64,000 nt of DNA. It comes from Rhizobium sp. BT04. GTDB taxonomy: Bacteria > Pseudomonadota > Alphaproteobacteria > Rhizobiales > Rhizobiaceae. Location of the stretch: assembly GCF_030053135.1 (NCBI RefSeq), contig NZ_CP125649.1:62001-126000 (forward strand). The letters run 5' to 3'. Below the pieces are notes generated by a model. That model was not told the origin of the DNA and ran no database searches. It worked only from the letters and a program-made list of their open reading frames with translations. The position numbers and the translations under genes were made by a program. Shown in pieces: positions 1 through 10,062 of this stretch; within the stretch, counting starts at the first letter, position 1; every line of letters begins with the position of its first letter.

Positions 1-777
1 CGCTAAATCGGATTGTACGTGGTTGTGATGTATCTGCTCGCTCTTATGTATAAATAAAGCGGCCTTTGTTATCGTTTTTAATGTAAATCAACAAGATTGT
101 GCGACTATCTTAAGTGTGAATTACCATTCCGTGCTCCCCGTGAACTGCACCCTGATGCCGAAATTTTCGACTACGCGAAATCCGTTACCCTTAGAAAGCC
201 AAATATTACGTAGATTTTGATAAAATAATTTCGGCAACGCTATTTCAATTTGAGCGGTTAAAGGTTGCGTGTTTGCAGCTGCCGACGGAGGGATACTGTA
301 ATAAAAAATCAAACACAGCTATTTAAATCAAGTGGAATTACAAAAACGTGTTCAACCAAAGTACCATAATCCATATATTGTATTCTTTGATAAGCCGCGT
401 AGACTACCATCCCGCGAATACACGCTTTTGATTTGAGAAGGGTTAGGCCGTCAATACAGTCGGCTTCGACGAAAATATGCTAGGGATTACTTTGCTCCTG
501 CAAACCGGACCTCACTGGGCATTTGAGCCCTGCCCTGACGTCATTCTCACGAAAATGGCTCGTCACCCGGTCTATAAATTCTTATCACTGACCAACATAT
601 TTGCCAAAAAGGCCGAAATTTCTTGCAATGTCTAGCCAATTTCCCGAAGCACCGTATCCTATAATTCGCGAGATGTTGGGGCAGCAGATGGCTTTTTTTG
701 TCTGCTTGAACTCCGAAAAGGTAGGCCTGTACTTTAAATTTTCTGCCGTTTGCAATAGTGATTGAATATTTTGTACA
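1..777. other. no recognisable gene
   Basis: This stretch is AT-richer than most of the window. It holds only short open frames on both strands, none with a family I recognise or a convincing ribosome binding site. I see no terminal repeats or RNA gene. Confidence 0.5.
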
Positions 778-778
778 G

Positions 779-1209
779 ATCAAGTTCGCGGTCGATTGGG
801 AACCTTTGGAGGAAAAACTGGCAAGCGAGAATAAAGATGCGCTCGTGGCAATGCAGAAGATCAAATCCATTGATATCGTCGAGTTGGCCGACAAGGGGTG
901 GGGGTGGCTGACAACTTCAAGGAAAACGTAAAGGATGCCTATTCTATTGCTGAGCGGATTGCTCTGGGATATGAACCAGCGAGGGATAAGCCATTGCTTG
1001 ATGCAGTCGGCAAACGAATCATGATATCGAAAGCTGTGCCCAATTACCCCCATATTGAAAATCTCGATCAACTGAAGACGTTCTTTATCTGGTTTAAACA
1101 AATCAAGAGTTTTGACAACGAGCCCGGTTGCGCCAGCGGGATCGCAAATTGTTTTACTTTTAATCATTATCTTGACGCGACAACTACAGCACAATCACTA
1201 ACTCAATGA
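779..1209 (+). pseudogene. possible degenerate coding region, unknown family
   Basis: Two overlapping plus-strand frames could be one broken gene. The first runs from about 779 (IKFAVDWEPLEEKL...) to a stop near 949. The second, from 898, continues with VADNFKENVKDAYSIAERIA and reaches 1209. They meet at a G-rich run near 894-906, a likely frameshift site. The composition is charged and helix-like. I do not recognise a family. A long minus-strand frame over 547-1194 is probably its shadow. Either reading is uncertain. Confidence 0.25.
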
Positions 1210-1711
1210 TGACCGGTCTTACAGGTGTCCCGTGAACAAAACTGCGCTGTCATTTTCAAGTGACGACAATAAGATAAGGCAAAAAGTCTTGCGCCACGTG
1301 ATTGTGCCCCACAAGCGTTTGGACGCGATAGGCGGGTTTCGTCCTGTGTGAGGTAAGCGCTGACGACAGAGCAGATAACCACTCCCCAATTGGTGCCTTT
1401 ATTCACTGATTTTTGTGCAATTAATTATAGGGGCAATTTTCAAGCCAGTATTCCGAAAGTCTTTGAGTCACGTGATGCTCAATAAAACGATGGATTTATG
1501 CGCACGGCGCTGTCAGTAAGTCTCGTAAGCCATGACGATAGCACAGTGGAAGGCGCATATTTCAAAACTGGCGGCTTATCTTCGCTGGCAATAAGTGGAC
1601 GTTCCATTTGCCGTCGCACCAAAGGGCCGCGTAACCCTGCCCTGTTTAACGAATGCGTGTTTGATCCTGATATGTCTAATTGGTTATAAAAGACGATCTT
1701 GGCGGGTGATC
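1210..1711. other. no recognisable gene
   Basis: I see only short chance frames here. The segment ends where the left inverted repeat of an IS3-family element begins at 1712. Confidence 0.45.
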
Positions 1712-1789
1712 TGAACCCTTCAAACTGGACCAGTTTTGGTTAGAGTTTTCCGGTGCATTTTCCTGGCTGGGAAAGGGACCAGAAGACGA

Positions 1790-2055
1790 TGAAAGCGTCG
1801 CAGTTTTCGGACGCTCAGAAGGCGTTCATTCTGAAGCAAGGTGATGAAGGCGTGTCGGTTGCTGAAATCTGCAGGAAGGCGGGGATCAGCCAGGCGACTT
1901 ATTTCAACTGGAAGAAAAAATACGCGGGCATGCTGCCACCGGAGATGAAGAGGCTGAAACAGCTCGAGGACGAGAATTCGCGCCTGAAGAAGATCGTCGC
2001 GGATCTGACGCTGGACCGCGAGATGTTGCAGGATGTCATCCGCCGAAAGCTCTAA
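1790..2055 (+). CDS. IS3-family transposase OrfA (HTH subunit)
   Basis: The protein starts MKASQFSDAQKAFILKQG and carries a helix-turn-helix (VAEICRKAGISQATYFNWKKK), then a leucine-rich coiled coil (LKQLEDENSRLKKIVADL). This is the layout of an IS407-group OrfA, which binds the element ends. An upstream in-frame start at 1753 is possible, but the ATG at 1790 fits the family. OrfB follows in another frame, as expected if the full transposase is made by frameshifting. It is about 88 residues, the usual size, and looks intact. Confidence 0.85.
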
Positions 2056-2075
2056 GGCCTGCTCGGAAGCGGGAG

Positions 2076-2807
2076 ATGGTGAAAGGCATGTACTGTGATT
2101 GGGCGATCTCGATCCGACGTGCTTGTGGAGCGTTGAACTTCGATCGATCAACTCACCACTATACCTCTCGCCGTGCTGATCAGGCCGGTCTGGAACGTCG
2201 TATTCGCGAGATCTGCGAGATCCGTGTGCGGTACGGCTATCGCCGCGTGCATGTGCTTTTGGAACGCGAGGGTTGGGGCACCAACATCAAGCGAACCTAC
2301 CGCATTTACAGGGACTTGGGGCTACAGTTGCGGAACAAGACACCGAAGCGGAGGGTAAAAGCCCAGCTTCGCGAGGATCGGCACATGGCCGTCGGACCCA
2401 ACGACGTCTGGGCGATGGACTTCGTTCACGACCAACTCGCAACGGGTAAGAAACTGCGCGTGCTGACGGTGGTCGACACCTTCTCGCGCTACGTGCCGGT
2501 GCTTGATCCACGTCATAGCTATAGAGGCGAAGACATCGTGCAAACCCTTGAACGGGTGTGCCAAAAAGCCGGCTATCCGAAAACGATCCGTGTCGACCAA
2601 GGGACCGAGTTCGTGTCGCGCGACTTGGACCTGTGGGCCTATTCCAAGGGCGTGACGTTGGACTTCTCACGCCCCGGCAAGCCGACTGATAATGCTTTCA
2701 TCGAAGCGTTCAATGGCCGCTTCCGTGCAGAATGCCTGAACCAGCATTGGTTCCTGACCCTTGCGGATGCCCGCGAAAAGATGGAGGATTGGCGTAGATA
2801 CTACAAT
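2076..2807 (+). pseudogene. IS3-family transposase OrfB, 5' part, interrupted
   Basis: This is the integrase-type catalytic subunit. The HTH_21 region (RIREICEIRVRYGYRRVHVLL) precedes an rve core with the DDE residues visible in WAMDFVHD, RVDQGTEF and FIEAFNGRF. The frame reads YYN at 2799-2807 and then enters the inserted element, which adds only PVS and a stop. The remaining codons resume beyond the insertion at 5424 (YNEERPHGAIGNKVP). The interrupted gene is therefore inactive, but exact removal of the insert would restore it. Confidence 0.85.
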
Positions 2808-2830
2808 CCTGTTTCATAACACCCATCTTT

Positions 2831-4894
2831 CTATGTCATTGAAAGAAATAGATTTTCCTGATCTGGAGGCGATCCCGCGGGGTGGCGAGGGTTCTTCCGT
2901 ACACGATCGAGAATCTGACGTGCTTGCGGGGTCGCGAGTTTGGAACGGCTGAAGATCCATGGGCCATCGGGTAGCGGATGAGCCCCCTTAATATCGCCAG
3001 CCTCGGCCGCCAGACGCAGCGTCTTTGGCGATATCCCGAGTAACTTCGCCGCACCGCCCAGATTAAGCCATGGCTCAACCCCGTCGATCTGCGGACGGAA
3101 GACCGGAATCTTGCGATATGACCTCAGCGCGGTGACCCGCTCCCGTGTCCAGCGATTGCCATTGCCGGTCGTCAGTCCGTTGCGATTGAGGACACCGGCA
3201 ATCACATCATCATTGGCGATCAAGACGAGCTGTTTCACAGCGTCGACAATGTCGTCAGGGGTCGCATTTCTTTGGCTACGGTGTCGCTTCGGCAGGCGCA
3301 GTTCGGTGTGGACGCCTCCAACCCAATGAATGACGAGGACGATCTCAGAGGTTCCATCATCGAGATCGGCGACCACTTCATTGATGAGCGTGCGCACGAT
3401 GCGCTTCTTCAGCCTTGCATCGGTTGTCGGCGCCGTCCAGACGGCGCGAAGGTTTCCCGCAAGTGCGGTTACCTGTGATGCGGACATGGGGAACGGATGC
3501 GGCGTAACTGTCCGATGTTTGGCAATCTTGGCCTCGATCTCACCGACGCCAGTCAGCGCCTTGTTCCAGCGTGCTTCCAGCTCCGACGTCACCAGCCTAT
3601 TCTCTGGATCGGCCGCGTCATATTGCCGGAATGCCCGGTCGGCTACATAGCGTGCTGCCTCGAGGTCGCGCATCAGGGCATCCTGAACCTGATCGCGTTG
3701 GTTGGCCATATTGCGTTCCGCCTCGACGGCGGCGGCAATGGCTCCTGGCTCGACCACGCCGAGAAGTGCCTCTTCGATCGCGTCATCGACCCGCAGACCG
3801 CCGAAGGCGATGCAACGTGGTTCGCCGTTGTCGAGCAACCCTCGCCAACAGGAATAGCGCGGGATGTTATGGTTGGCTCCTGTGTAACGAACCGTCAGCT
3901 TCCGGCCGCACCTTTTGCAGCGGAACAGGCCGGCAAGCAGAGCGTCGCCATGCTTCGGCGCTCCATGATGGCGACTGGCCGGTACATTGTCGCTGACCAT
4001 CTTGCGGATCTCCTCCGCCCGTTCCCAACTGATGTAACCTTCGTGCGCATCCGGGATCAGCGCCAGCCATTCATCACGCGCCTTGCGGCGAATTCCAGAT
4101 CGGCCATCGTATCCTGGTACGGAACGACTCTTACCATAAGCATAAGCGCCGCCGTAGATCGGGTTCGCAATCATCCGGTGGATGGTGGCATAATTTGGCC
4201 TGCGCCAGATGACGTCACCGTTGGCGCACCTGACGGGCAGGTCCAATCCCTGCTCAAGGAACCATAGCAAGGCCTGCCGGGCACTCCCGAGTTCGGTGAC
4301 CTTGTCGAAGACGAGTGCGATGGCTTCCTGGATGCGCCGATTGGGATCCTTCTCGATCCTGTCACCGGCCTTTACGAAGCCGGCCGGAACAGTGACGACG
4401 AGTTCACCGCGGCGAGCCTTCTCATAGCGGGCGGAAAGGGAACGCTGACGCAAGAGATCGAGTTCATACTCGTTGAGGCTGCCCTTCAAACCCAAGAGCA
4501 GGCGGTCGTTGCCCTGGCGGGGCGCATAAACTGCTTCCTGGTCGACCAGGACGGTATCGACAACGCGGCACATCTCGATGAGTTGCTGCCAATCGCGGCT
4601 GTTCCGGGCGAAGCGCGATACCTCACGCGCGGCCACGGCGCCTACCTTGCCAAGGCAGACTTCCGCCACCATCCGATCAAATCCAGCGCGGGTCACGCCG
4701 CCGGCGGCCGAACGACCAAGGTCGTCATCCACCGTCTCTATATGTGACCATCCAAGCGCTGCCAGACGGTCGCGCATGGCGTACTGGAGGGCGCTGCTCT
4801 CTCGATTGTGCAGAACCTGGTGAGCCGAGGACTGCCGAACATAGAGGATGGCCTTCCGCTCCAGATGATGCGGCGCGATCTTCTCATGCATCAT
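2831..4894 (-). CDS. large serine recombinase (copy 1)
   Basis: This 687-residue site-specific recombinase is predicted to cut and rejoin DNA through a serine. The resolvase domain comes first, with the nucleophile in YVRQSS near residue 22 and the arginines of AREVSRFARNSRDW. A recombinase domain follows, then a zinc ribbon (CKRCGRK...YSC...RC), a coiled region and a C-terminal helix-turn-helix (LNLGGAAKLLGISPKTLRLA). The start chosen is the second of two candidates, because AAGGAGG lies just upstream of ATGATGCATGAG. The gene overlaps the 67-residue ORF by 11 bases. The translation equals those of the other two copies, so recent transposition or gene conversion is likely. Confidence 0.9.
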   Translation of the reverse strand: MMHEKIAPHHLERKAILYVRQSSAHQVLHNRESSALQYAMRDRLAALGWSHIETVDDDLGRSAAGGVTRAGFDRMVAEVCLGKVGAVAAREVSRFARNSRDWQQLIEMCRVVDTVLVDQEAVYAPRQGNDRLLLGLKGSLNEYELDLLRQRSLSARYEKARRGELVVTVPAGFVKAGDRIEKDPNRRIQEAIALVFDKVTELGSARQALLWFLEQGLDLPVRCANGDVIWRRPNYATIHRMIANPIYGGAYAYGKSRSVPGYDGRSGIRRKARDEWLALIPDAHEGYISWERAEEIRKMVSDNVPASRHHGAPKHGDALLAGLFRCKRCGRKLTVRYTGANHNIPRYSCWRGLLDNGEPRCIAFGGLRVDDAIEEALLGVVEPGAIAAAVEAERNMANQRDQVQDALMRDLEAARYVADRAFRQYDAADPENRLVTSELEARWNKALTGVGEIEAKIAKHRTVTPHPFPMSASQVTALAGNLRAVWTAPTTDARLKKRIVRTLINEVVADLDDGTSEIVLVIHWVGGVHTELRLPKRHRSQRNATPDDIVDAVKQLVLIANDDVIAGVLNRNGLTTGNGNRWTRERVTALRSYRKIPVFRPQIDGVEPWLNLGGAAKLLGISPKTLRLAAEAGDIKGAHPLPDGPWIFSRSKLATPQARQILDRVRKNPRHPAGSPPDQENLFLSMT

Positions 4895-5087
4895 GACCGG
4901 CCTCCTTCTGTTGGCAGGCATGTCCGCACTTTGCGTGATCGACGAACAGCCGCACGATGAGCACCGTCAACGCTTGGCGGGTCTCCTCCGGCAACTCCGG
5001 CCATTGCGGCGTCCCTGCCGTCTTCCCCCGCTGCGGGGCCGAGAACAGATCGAACTGGCATGTCATGGACTGGCGAGGCATGAACAT
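4884..5087 (-). CDS. small accessory protein of the serine-recombinase element (copy 1)
   Basis: This is a 67-residue frame (MFMPRQSMTCQFDLFSAPQR...) just before the recombinase and overlapping its start, so translational coupling is likely. It has a short hydrophobic helix (LTVLIVRLFVDHAKCG) and two Cys-His pairs near its end. I do not know its function; a directionality factor or a regulator is possible. It recurs unchanged in all three copies. Confidence 0.6.
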   Translation of the reverse strand: MFMPRQSMTCQFDLFSAPQRGKTAGTPQWPELPEETRQALTVLIVRLFVDHAKCGHACQQKEAGHDA

Positions 5088-5423
5088 CTCTCCGACTCGT
5101 TTCGTGAAAGACCAATGCTGCGCCCATTACCGAAGATTGCGATGAGGCATCAGCGTCCTTCAGCAATCTTGCCAAAGAATGCAGGCTTGCGAGATCGACG
5201 TGCGGGACCGCCAGGCTGCGCCAACAACCACTCACTGATCGGTCGAACATCCACGACGGGACCTCAAGAAGTCGACCAGAAGAAGAACCAGAAAGGCTGC
5301 AGCGGAAAATATGCGTCCCTTTAGACACCGCCTCATGCACGTGAACAAGCCGTCCGGACCAGGGATGCCACGGATACAGAAGCTCGCGAACCTCGGTCCC
5401 GTGGGTGTTCTGTCGTCGTGTTG

Positions 5424-5512
5424 TACAATGAGGAAAGACCTCATGGTGCGATCGGCAACAAGGTGCCGATCTCGTTGGTGAATTCGGGAGGCGCAACCAG
5501 CCCGCCTCCCTG
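5424..5512 (+). pseudogene. IS3-family transposase OrfB (copy A), 3' remainder
   Basis: Reading resumes on the far side of the insertion as YNEERPHGAIGNKVPISLVN, the characteristic C-terminal end of an IS3 integrase core, and stops near 5512. Joining 2807 to 5430 would give an uninterrupted OrfB. This shows that the target was the DNA for Tyr-Asn. Confidence 0.8.
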
Positions 5513-5673
5513 AATGAAGCCGGAAAACTCTAGCATCCGGTGGTCCAACGTTTGGGAGCGGTTCAAGACCGCCGAGGCTCTAATCGCTGCCGGATGAAAG
5601 TTCGGTGGCAGGTGACGGGATATATAGCGACGTAGAGTTCGTTTGTCCGTATGTCCGTTTATCCCTAGGATTA

Positions 5674-6603
5674 GAGCCCGATTTAAAAGAAGTTGAGCGA
5701 TAACAGGCAGTTGTGATTCCCTATTGGTGCTAAATCAAATGGGGTTTCGATGAGCTGGACTGCTATCGCTCGCCGTGAGCATAACCGAGACGTGCTTCGT
5801 TTTCCAAGTGATTTGAAGGACCGGGAATGGGCGTTGATCAAACCGCTGATCCCGCCAGCGCGTCGTGGCGGGCGGCGTCGGACGACGAATATGCGCTCGG
5901 TCGCGGAGGCGATCCTCTATATCGCCTCGAGCGGCTGCCAATGGCGCATACTGCCGGGCGATTTTCCGCCGGTTTCGACAGTGCGCGGTTATTTTTATGC
6001 TTGGCGCGCGATCGGACTGTGGCAGAGCATCAACCAGCTTCTGGTGATGGCGGCGCGGGAAATCGAGGGACGGGAGGCGCAACCGACGGCAGGGATTATC
6101 GACAGCCAAAGCGTCAAGGCCACGCAAAGCGGCGGAATATCCGGCTATGATGCAGGCAAGAAGATTAAGGGCCGCAAGCGTCAGATTGTCACCGATACGC
6201 TTGGATTTCTGATCTTCGTGTTCATCCATGCTGCCGACATACAGGATCGCGACGGCGCACCCCATGTCCTCAAGGCGATCCGCCGCCGTTTTCCGTGGCT
6301 GCGCCACATCTTCGCCGATGGTGGCTACGCCGGAGCCAAGTTGAGGCGAGCAATGAGCGGCCATGGTGACTGGACGATCGAAATCGTCAAGCGTTCGGAT
6401 CACGCCAAGGGCTTCGTCGTCCTGCCCAAGAGATGGGTGGTGGAAAGGACTTTCGCCTGGCTTGGACGCTGCCGCCGTCTCGCCAAGGATTGGGAGAAAT
6501 CGATCGAAAGCGCAACCGCATGGGCGCAAATCGCTTCAATCAGAATGCTCATAAGGCGCATCGCAAGGTATTGGATATACGAATGAACTTTTGAATCGGG
6601 CTC
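5674..6603 (+). mobile_element. IS5-family element, complete
   Basis: The ends are inverted repeats beginning GAGCCCGATT (5674) and ending AATCGGGCTC (6603). They are flanked by TTA on both sides (5671-5673 and 6604-6606), a TNA-type target duplication of the IS427/IS1031 kind. Length is 930 bp with one transposase gene. It lies at the outer end of an IS256-family remnant. Confidence 0.9.
5750..6586 (+). CDS. IS5-family transposase
   Basis: This 278-residue DDE transposase is intact. The N-terminal DUF4096-like part (LKDREWALIKPLIPP...CQWRILPGDFPP) precedes the catalytic core: IIDSQSVK, then FADGGYAG, then the conserved [22 protein letters not shown] helix with the third acidic residue. It is the only complete member of this type in the window. 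Rearranged parts of a second copy lie at 23135-24392. Confidence 0.9.
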   Translation: MSWTAIARREHNRDVLRFPSDLKDREWALIKPLIPPARRGGRRRTTNMRSVAEAILYIASSGCQWRILPGDFPPVSTVRGYFYAWRAIGLWQSINQLLVMAAREIEGREAQPTAGIIDSQSVKATQSGGISGYDAGKKIKGRKRQIVTDTLGFLIFVFIHAADIQDRDGAPHVLKAIRRRFPWLRHIFADGGYAGAKLRRAMSGHGDWTIEIVKRSDHAKGFVVLPKRWVVERTFAWLGRCRRLAKDWEKSIESATAWAQIASIRMLIRRIARYWIYE

Positions 6604-6607
6604 TTAG

Positions 6608-7565
6608 ATATCTGGATAAAAAGATCGTGTCCACGGGAGTGGTGTAGCTGACGGCTGATTGCCGTGCTTTCCCGACATGGGTCGGAAGGGGATATCAGCG
6701 TGCCACAGCGGGGCAGGCTGATTTGGGGATCATCGCTCATTTGGGCCATGGTCTCAAGCATCAGATACCTGGCACGCTGGACGGCCCATTCGTCATTCTG
6801 TTCGAGCAGCAATGCACCGACGAGACGGACGATGGCATCGTCGTTCGGAAAGATGCCAACGACCTCAGTGCGGCGTTTGATTTCGCCGTTGAGGCGTTCA
6901 ATTGGATTCGTCGAGTGCAGCTTTGCCCGGTGCTCTTTCGGGAAGGTCATGTAGGCGAGGACATCGTCTTCAGCGTCGTCCATGATGGTCGCGAGCTTCG
7001 GCACTTTCGGTCTGATCTGGTCGGCGACACTGCGCCATTGAGCGCTTGCTGCCTCCGGCGTCTCCTGGGCAAAGGCCGTCGCGATGAAGGCGGATACGAC
7101 CCGCCTGCCGCTCTTTCCAGCATGCGCCAGCACATTCCTCATAAAGTGAACGCGGCACCTTTGCCAAGTGGCATTGAGAACCTTGGAAACGGCAGCCTTG
7201 ATGCCCTCATGTGCATCGGAGACAACCAACTTCACCCCGCGTAGACCGCGGCGTGTCAGCCTGCGGAGGAATTCCGTCCAGATCGGTTCGGCCTCCGAGG
7301 TGCCAACTTCCATACCCAGGACCTCGCGCCGACCGTCGCTGTTGACGCCGACCGCGATAATGACGGCGACTGAGACGATGCGGCCGCCACGCCGGACCTT
7401 GAGATAGGTCGCGTCCACCCAGACGTATGGCCACTCACCTTCAATCGGCCTGTCGAGGAACGCCTTCACTTTGACGTCGATCTCTTCGCACAGGCGGCTC
7501 ACCTGGCTTTTGGAGATGCCGCTCATACCCATGGCCTTGACCAGGTCGTCGACAGAACGGCGTTG
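6608..7565 (-). pseudogene. IS256-family (Mutator-type) transposase, C-terminal part
   Basis: The frame reads RSVDDLVKAMGMSGISKSQVSRLC, then WPYVWVDATYLKVRRGG and VVSDAHEGIKAAVSKVLN, and ends in the conserved NPIERLNGEIKRRTEVVGIFPN block. The first ~120 residues are missing and are replaced by IS903-like sequence. One extra C near the 3' end shifts the last codons (PRCGTLI in place of PAVAR). The outer inverted repeat (GATCGTGTCC) is at about 6619. It is defective because the N-terminal DNA-binding part is gone. Confidence 0.85.
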
Positions 7566-8617
7566 GTGCAGCGATCGCCGTGTAAGAGGACGTCTGTCTT
7601 TGATGCCTTTGCTACTCGGTAGCTTGTCTGTACCGGACAGAATTCGGGCGTGCACATTCCAGCATTCGATTGAGGACGGCGCAGCCGATGGCGACCTCCG
7701 TCTGCTGGGCGCCGAATGAGCGTGCCCTTAGCCGGCGGCCGATGATCGATTTGTACCGACCGATCGCGGTCTCGACCAGCGATCGCTTGCCATATCCCGT
7801 AGCGACTTGCCACTTCAACCGGCCATCGGCGTTAATCGCCGCAATGTGGCGGTCTCTTTGGCGGGAGGGACCGGCGTCCGGCCGTTCTATCGCATTGGCG
7901 CGTGGTGGAATGACGACCGCCGCGTCAGGACTGTGTCCGGCGACGGCCTCATAGGTCGGGTTTCCGTCATAGGCGCCATCGGCCGTGAACTGATCGATCG
8001 GCATGTCGATCTAGTCGAGCAGCGGCTCCACCTGCGAGGCGTCGCCGGCATCCTGGTCCGTCATGGCGTGTGCGATGATGTCGCCGCTGTCGGCATCCAG
8101 CGCCAAGTGCAGCTTGCGCCATCCCCGACGGGATTTTGTTGCTTGCTTTTCTTCCAGCCATTGGCCTGCACCGTAGATCTGCAAGCCTGTACTGTCGATG
8201 AGGACGTGGAGGGTCCCTTGTCCGGGAGACGAAACTCCTGCCGTTTCTTTGGCGCTCTCGGTTTGCTTGCCCTCCGGCTCAGCGTCGTGTGATCGGGAAC
8301 AGCGAGATCCAGGCCGATCAGCTTCAGCACCGACGAAACAAAGCCCTCCGTCTGTCGGAGACGCAGGCCGAAAACCAATCCCAGCGTCAAAGCAGTCTCG
8401 ATCGCCAGATCGGAATAGCGTGGCTGGCCACCGCGTGTCGTCCGCTTCGGCGCCCACCAGGACGACAATGCCTCCGGCGAGATCCAAAGCGTCAGGCTAC
8501 CGCGCCGACGAAGACCTGCCTCGTATTCCGCCCAGTTCGTCAGCTCCAACTTCATCTTGCTGATGCGATGGCGTCGGGAGGCGTTGTGTTTGAAAGGCAT
8601 CGTTGCAAAGACCGGTT
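7566..8617 (-). pseudogene. IS5-family (IS903/ISL2-like) transposase remnant with frameshifts
   Basis: The gene runs leftward from 8600 (MPFKHNASRRHRISKMKLELTNWAEYEAG...). The coding frame changes near 8330-8440 and again near 8005. The pieces contain the typical HTTLSRR, LIDSTGLQIYG, TADGAYDGNPTYEA and ETAIGRYKSIIG motifs, ending ECARPNSV. The conserved parts are all present but broken, so it encodes no functional transposase. It abuts the IS256 fragment. Confidence 0.8.
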
Positions 8618-8800
8618 ATTGCGATTGCCGACCACCTACGCCAATGCAATTAACGATCCACGCACCAACGCCCCAATCACCAAATCAGGGCAGAGGGCCC
8701 TCGGCAGAGGCATACATTGCATCCGTAACCCAATTAAACAATACTTCGCGGGAAGCGCCTGGTATCATGATTGTACTGCGTTGAAATTAGGTAACGTGCT
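8618..8800 (+). promoter_or_regulatory. leader region of the 8801 effector-like gene
   Basis: This unoccupied stretch lies between IS903-like DNA and the start codon at 8801. It contains GTTGAAATT at about 8790-8798 and CCAATTAAAC near 8729, each resembling half of a VirG vir box (TTNCAATTGAAAY). The match is partial and the first lies very close to the start codon, so vir regulation is only a possibility. Confidence 0.25.
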
Positions 8801-9754
8801 ATGGATAGGACGAATGCGACCCGTCAAGCTACAAGTAGTTTGAACGCTTTCGATCGGTTAGATTCCGACACCGCCGGCAAGATTCTTGGTTGCTTAGTCA
8901 GCAACGAAGCTCCAGAAACGATGAAATCTCTAAATGCGTTACGACGCACCAGTAAGAGATTGCGCAACATCGTGGAAAACGATGAAAGTACCGGGGCTTT
9001 GTACCGCAGTTTGAGCCGGTTGAGCAAAGCAATCGACATCATCTATCGCACCGCGATTCCGGAGAGTGGCTTCGATTATCCCGACGATAATCCAGGTCAC
9101 AGGGCGTACGCGCATGTTCGCATTGAAGCCGTTGAGGCGACTTTACATCTTCAACCGGCATTTAGGAAACGTGAACTCGTGGCGCATGTTATGAACATGG
9201 AACACGGCTTGGAACAAGCTTGGGCGATTGGACGACTGGCCGGGAATCTTAAGATTTTCGATCAGATCGAGAGCAACGCTATCCTTCAGAAATCATTCGA
9301 ATATTTCTCGGATGAACTTGAAGACATGAGTGACGTGCTCATGGTGGCGGGCGGGATAGCGCTTGTCGAAGCCGACGTTAGAATGACTCCGCTCCAAAGA
9401 CGGATGGTACAAACCATTCTGGAATCCAACGGACAGCATCATGTTCTAGATGCAGCAATTAACATCTGTCAGAAACGAGCAGAACGTAGAAGTGAGCTCC
9501 GTACAAAATGGGAAGACAAAATAAGTGCTTCAAGGACCGGTTGCAGCGTATCAAATTTAGACCCTATAATAACCGGAATCGAAAAGTCCATCCAAGAGTT
9601 AGTGACTGGTTACCAGGGAAGTGATTACGGCCGCATGTCGAAAGCAGCCGAAATTCAGATGCATTTAGCGGACTTAGTGAAACGCACTATAGATACCCAT
9701 CAGAGTAGGGGTTTCGAGCGAGAACACAGAGAGCGATCAGATTTTGGGCGATAG
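8801..9754 (+). CDS. putative type IV-secreted F-box-like effector
   Basis: This 317-residue protein has no signal peptide or membrane segment. Near its N-terminus, FDRLDSDTAGKILGCL and then LNALRRTSKRLRNIV look like an F-box (a Skp1-binding helix set), as in Agrobacterium VirF. The middle is helical, and IYRTAIPESGFDYPDDNPG parallels AAIPSEGFSANPD in the VirF-like protein at 24867-25772. The tail RGFEREHRERSDFGR is arginine-rich with a short remainder, like the VirB/D4 translocation signal. I infer a protein delivered to plant cells that acts on protein turnover; this is not shown by the sequence alone. Its lower GC and isolation between IS elements suggest horizontal gain. Confidence 0.6.
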   Translation: MDRTNATRQATSSLNAFDRLDSDTAGKILGCLVSNEAPETMKSLNALRRTSKRLRNIVENDESTGALYRSLSRLSKAIDIIYRTAIPESGFDYPDDNPGHRAYAHVRIEAVEATLHLQPAFRKRELVAHVMNMEHGLEQAWAIGRLAGNLKIFDQIESNAILQKSFEYFSDELEDMSDVLMVAGGIALVEADVRMTPLQRRMVQTILESNGQHHVLDAAINICQKRAERRSELRTKWEDKISASRTGCSVSNLDPIITGIEKSIQELVTGYQGSDYGRMSKAAEIQMHLADLVKRTIDTHQSRGFEREHRERSDFGR

Positions 9755-9996
9755 GCAGACAACAACCTAAAATCGATGCCATGACGGACCGATGCTGCTC
9801 GAACAGGTGGCGTCGGTCACTTGATGCTTGAGGCCAAAAAGTCGATCCCGTTTCGAAATAGCATGCCTCAAAACTGAATGGGTCGCTCTCACCATTCTTG
9901 TAAGCGTAATAGGACGTTCCGCTCGACAACTTGGCTCGCGAAGCTTCCGCGATTGGTTCATCGACGCCTGCAATGACCTTGCCCCCAAGTTTTATC

Positions 9997-10040
9997 GTAA
10001 GCGTCCGGCGAACGCATTGTAAGCGTCCGGCGAACGCATT
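9997..10040. repeat. 22-bp tandem duplication at an IS66 end
   Basis: Two identical 22-base units, each beginning GTAAGCGTCCGG, occupy 9997-10018 and 10019-10040. The inner one is the left inverted repeat of the IS66 element; the outer one is an extra copy of that end. It may be the scar of an earlier insertion or of one-ended transposition. Confidence 0.7.
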
Positions 10041-10062
10041 TTCGGGTGTCGAGAGATGGAAT

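Larger units (their letters stand above)
2802..5429 (-). mobile_element. serine-recombinase element, copy 1, in IS3 orfB
   Basis: This is a 2628-bp unit counting both flanking TACAAT sequences (2802-2807 and 5424-5429). It reads like the copies at 12994-15621 and 38605-41232. It carries a large serine recombinase gene, an overlapping 67-residue ORF and a third frame. It sits inside orfB exactly at the Tyr-Asn codons before Arg-Pro-His, with its recombinase gene pointing against the host transposase. There are no classical terminal inverted repeats. Short arms GGGTGTT and AACACCC lie just inside the ends. Confidence 0.9.
1712..5565 (+). mobile_element. IS3-family element (copy A), split by a serine-recombinase element
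   Basis: The ends are imperfect inverted repeats: TGAACC at 1712 and its complement ending GGTTCA at about 5560-5565, both followed inward by AGAGTTTTCCGG. Between them lie an orfA/orfB pair and a 2.6-kb insertion at 2802-5429. Without the insertion the element is about 1.23 kb, normal for IS3. No matching target duplication is visible (GATC on the left, AGAC on the right). Confidence 0.85.

Noticed and set aside
9755..9996. possible second small gene after the 8801 effector-like gene
   Set aside because: Only short frames without start signals; none reads as natural protein.
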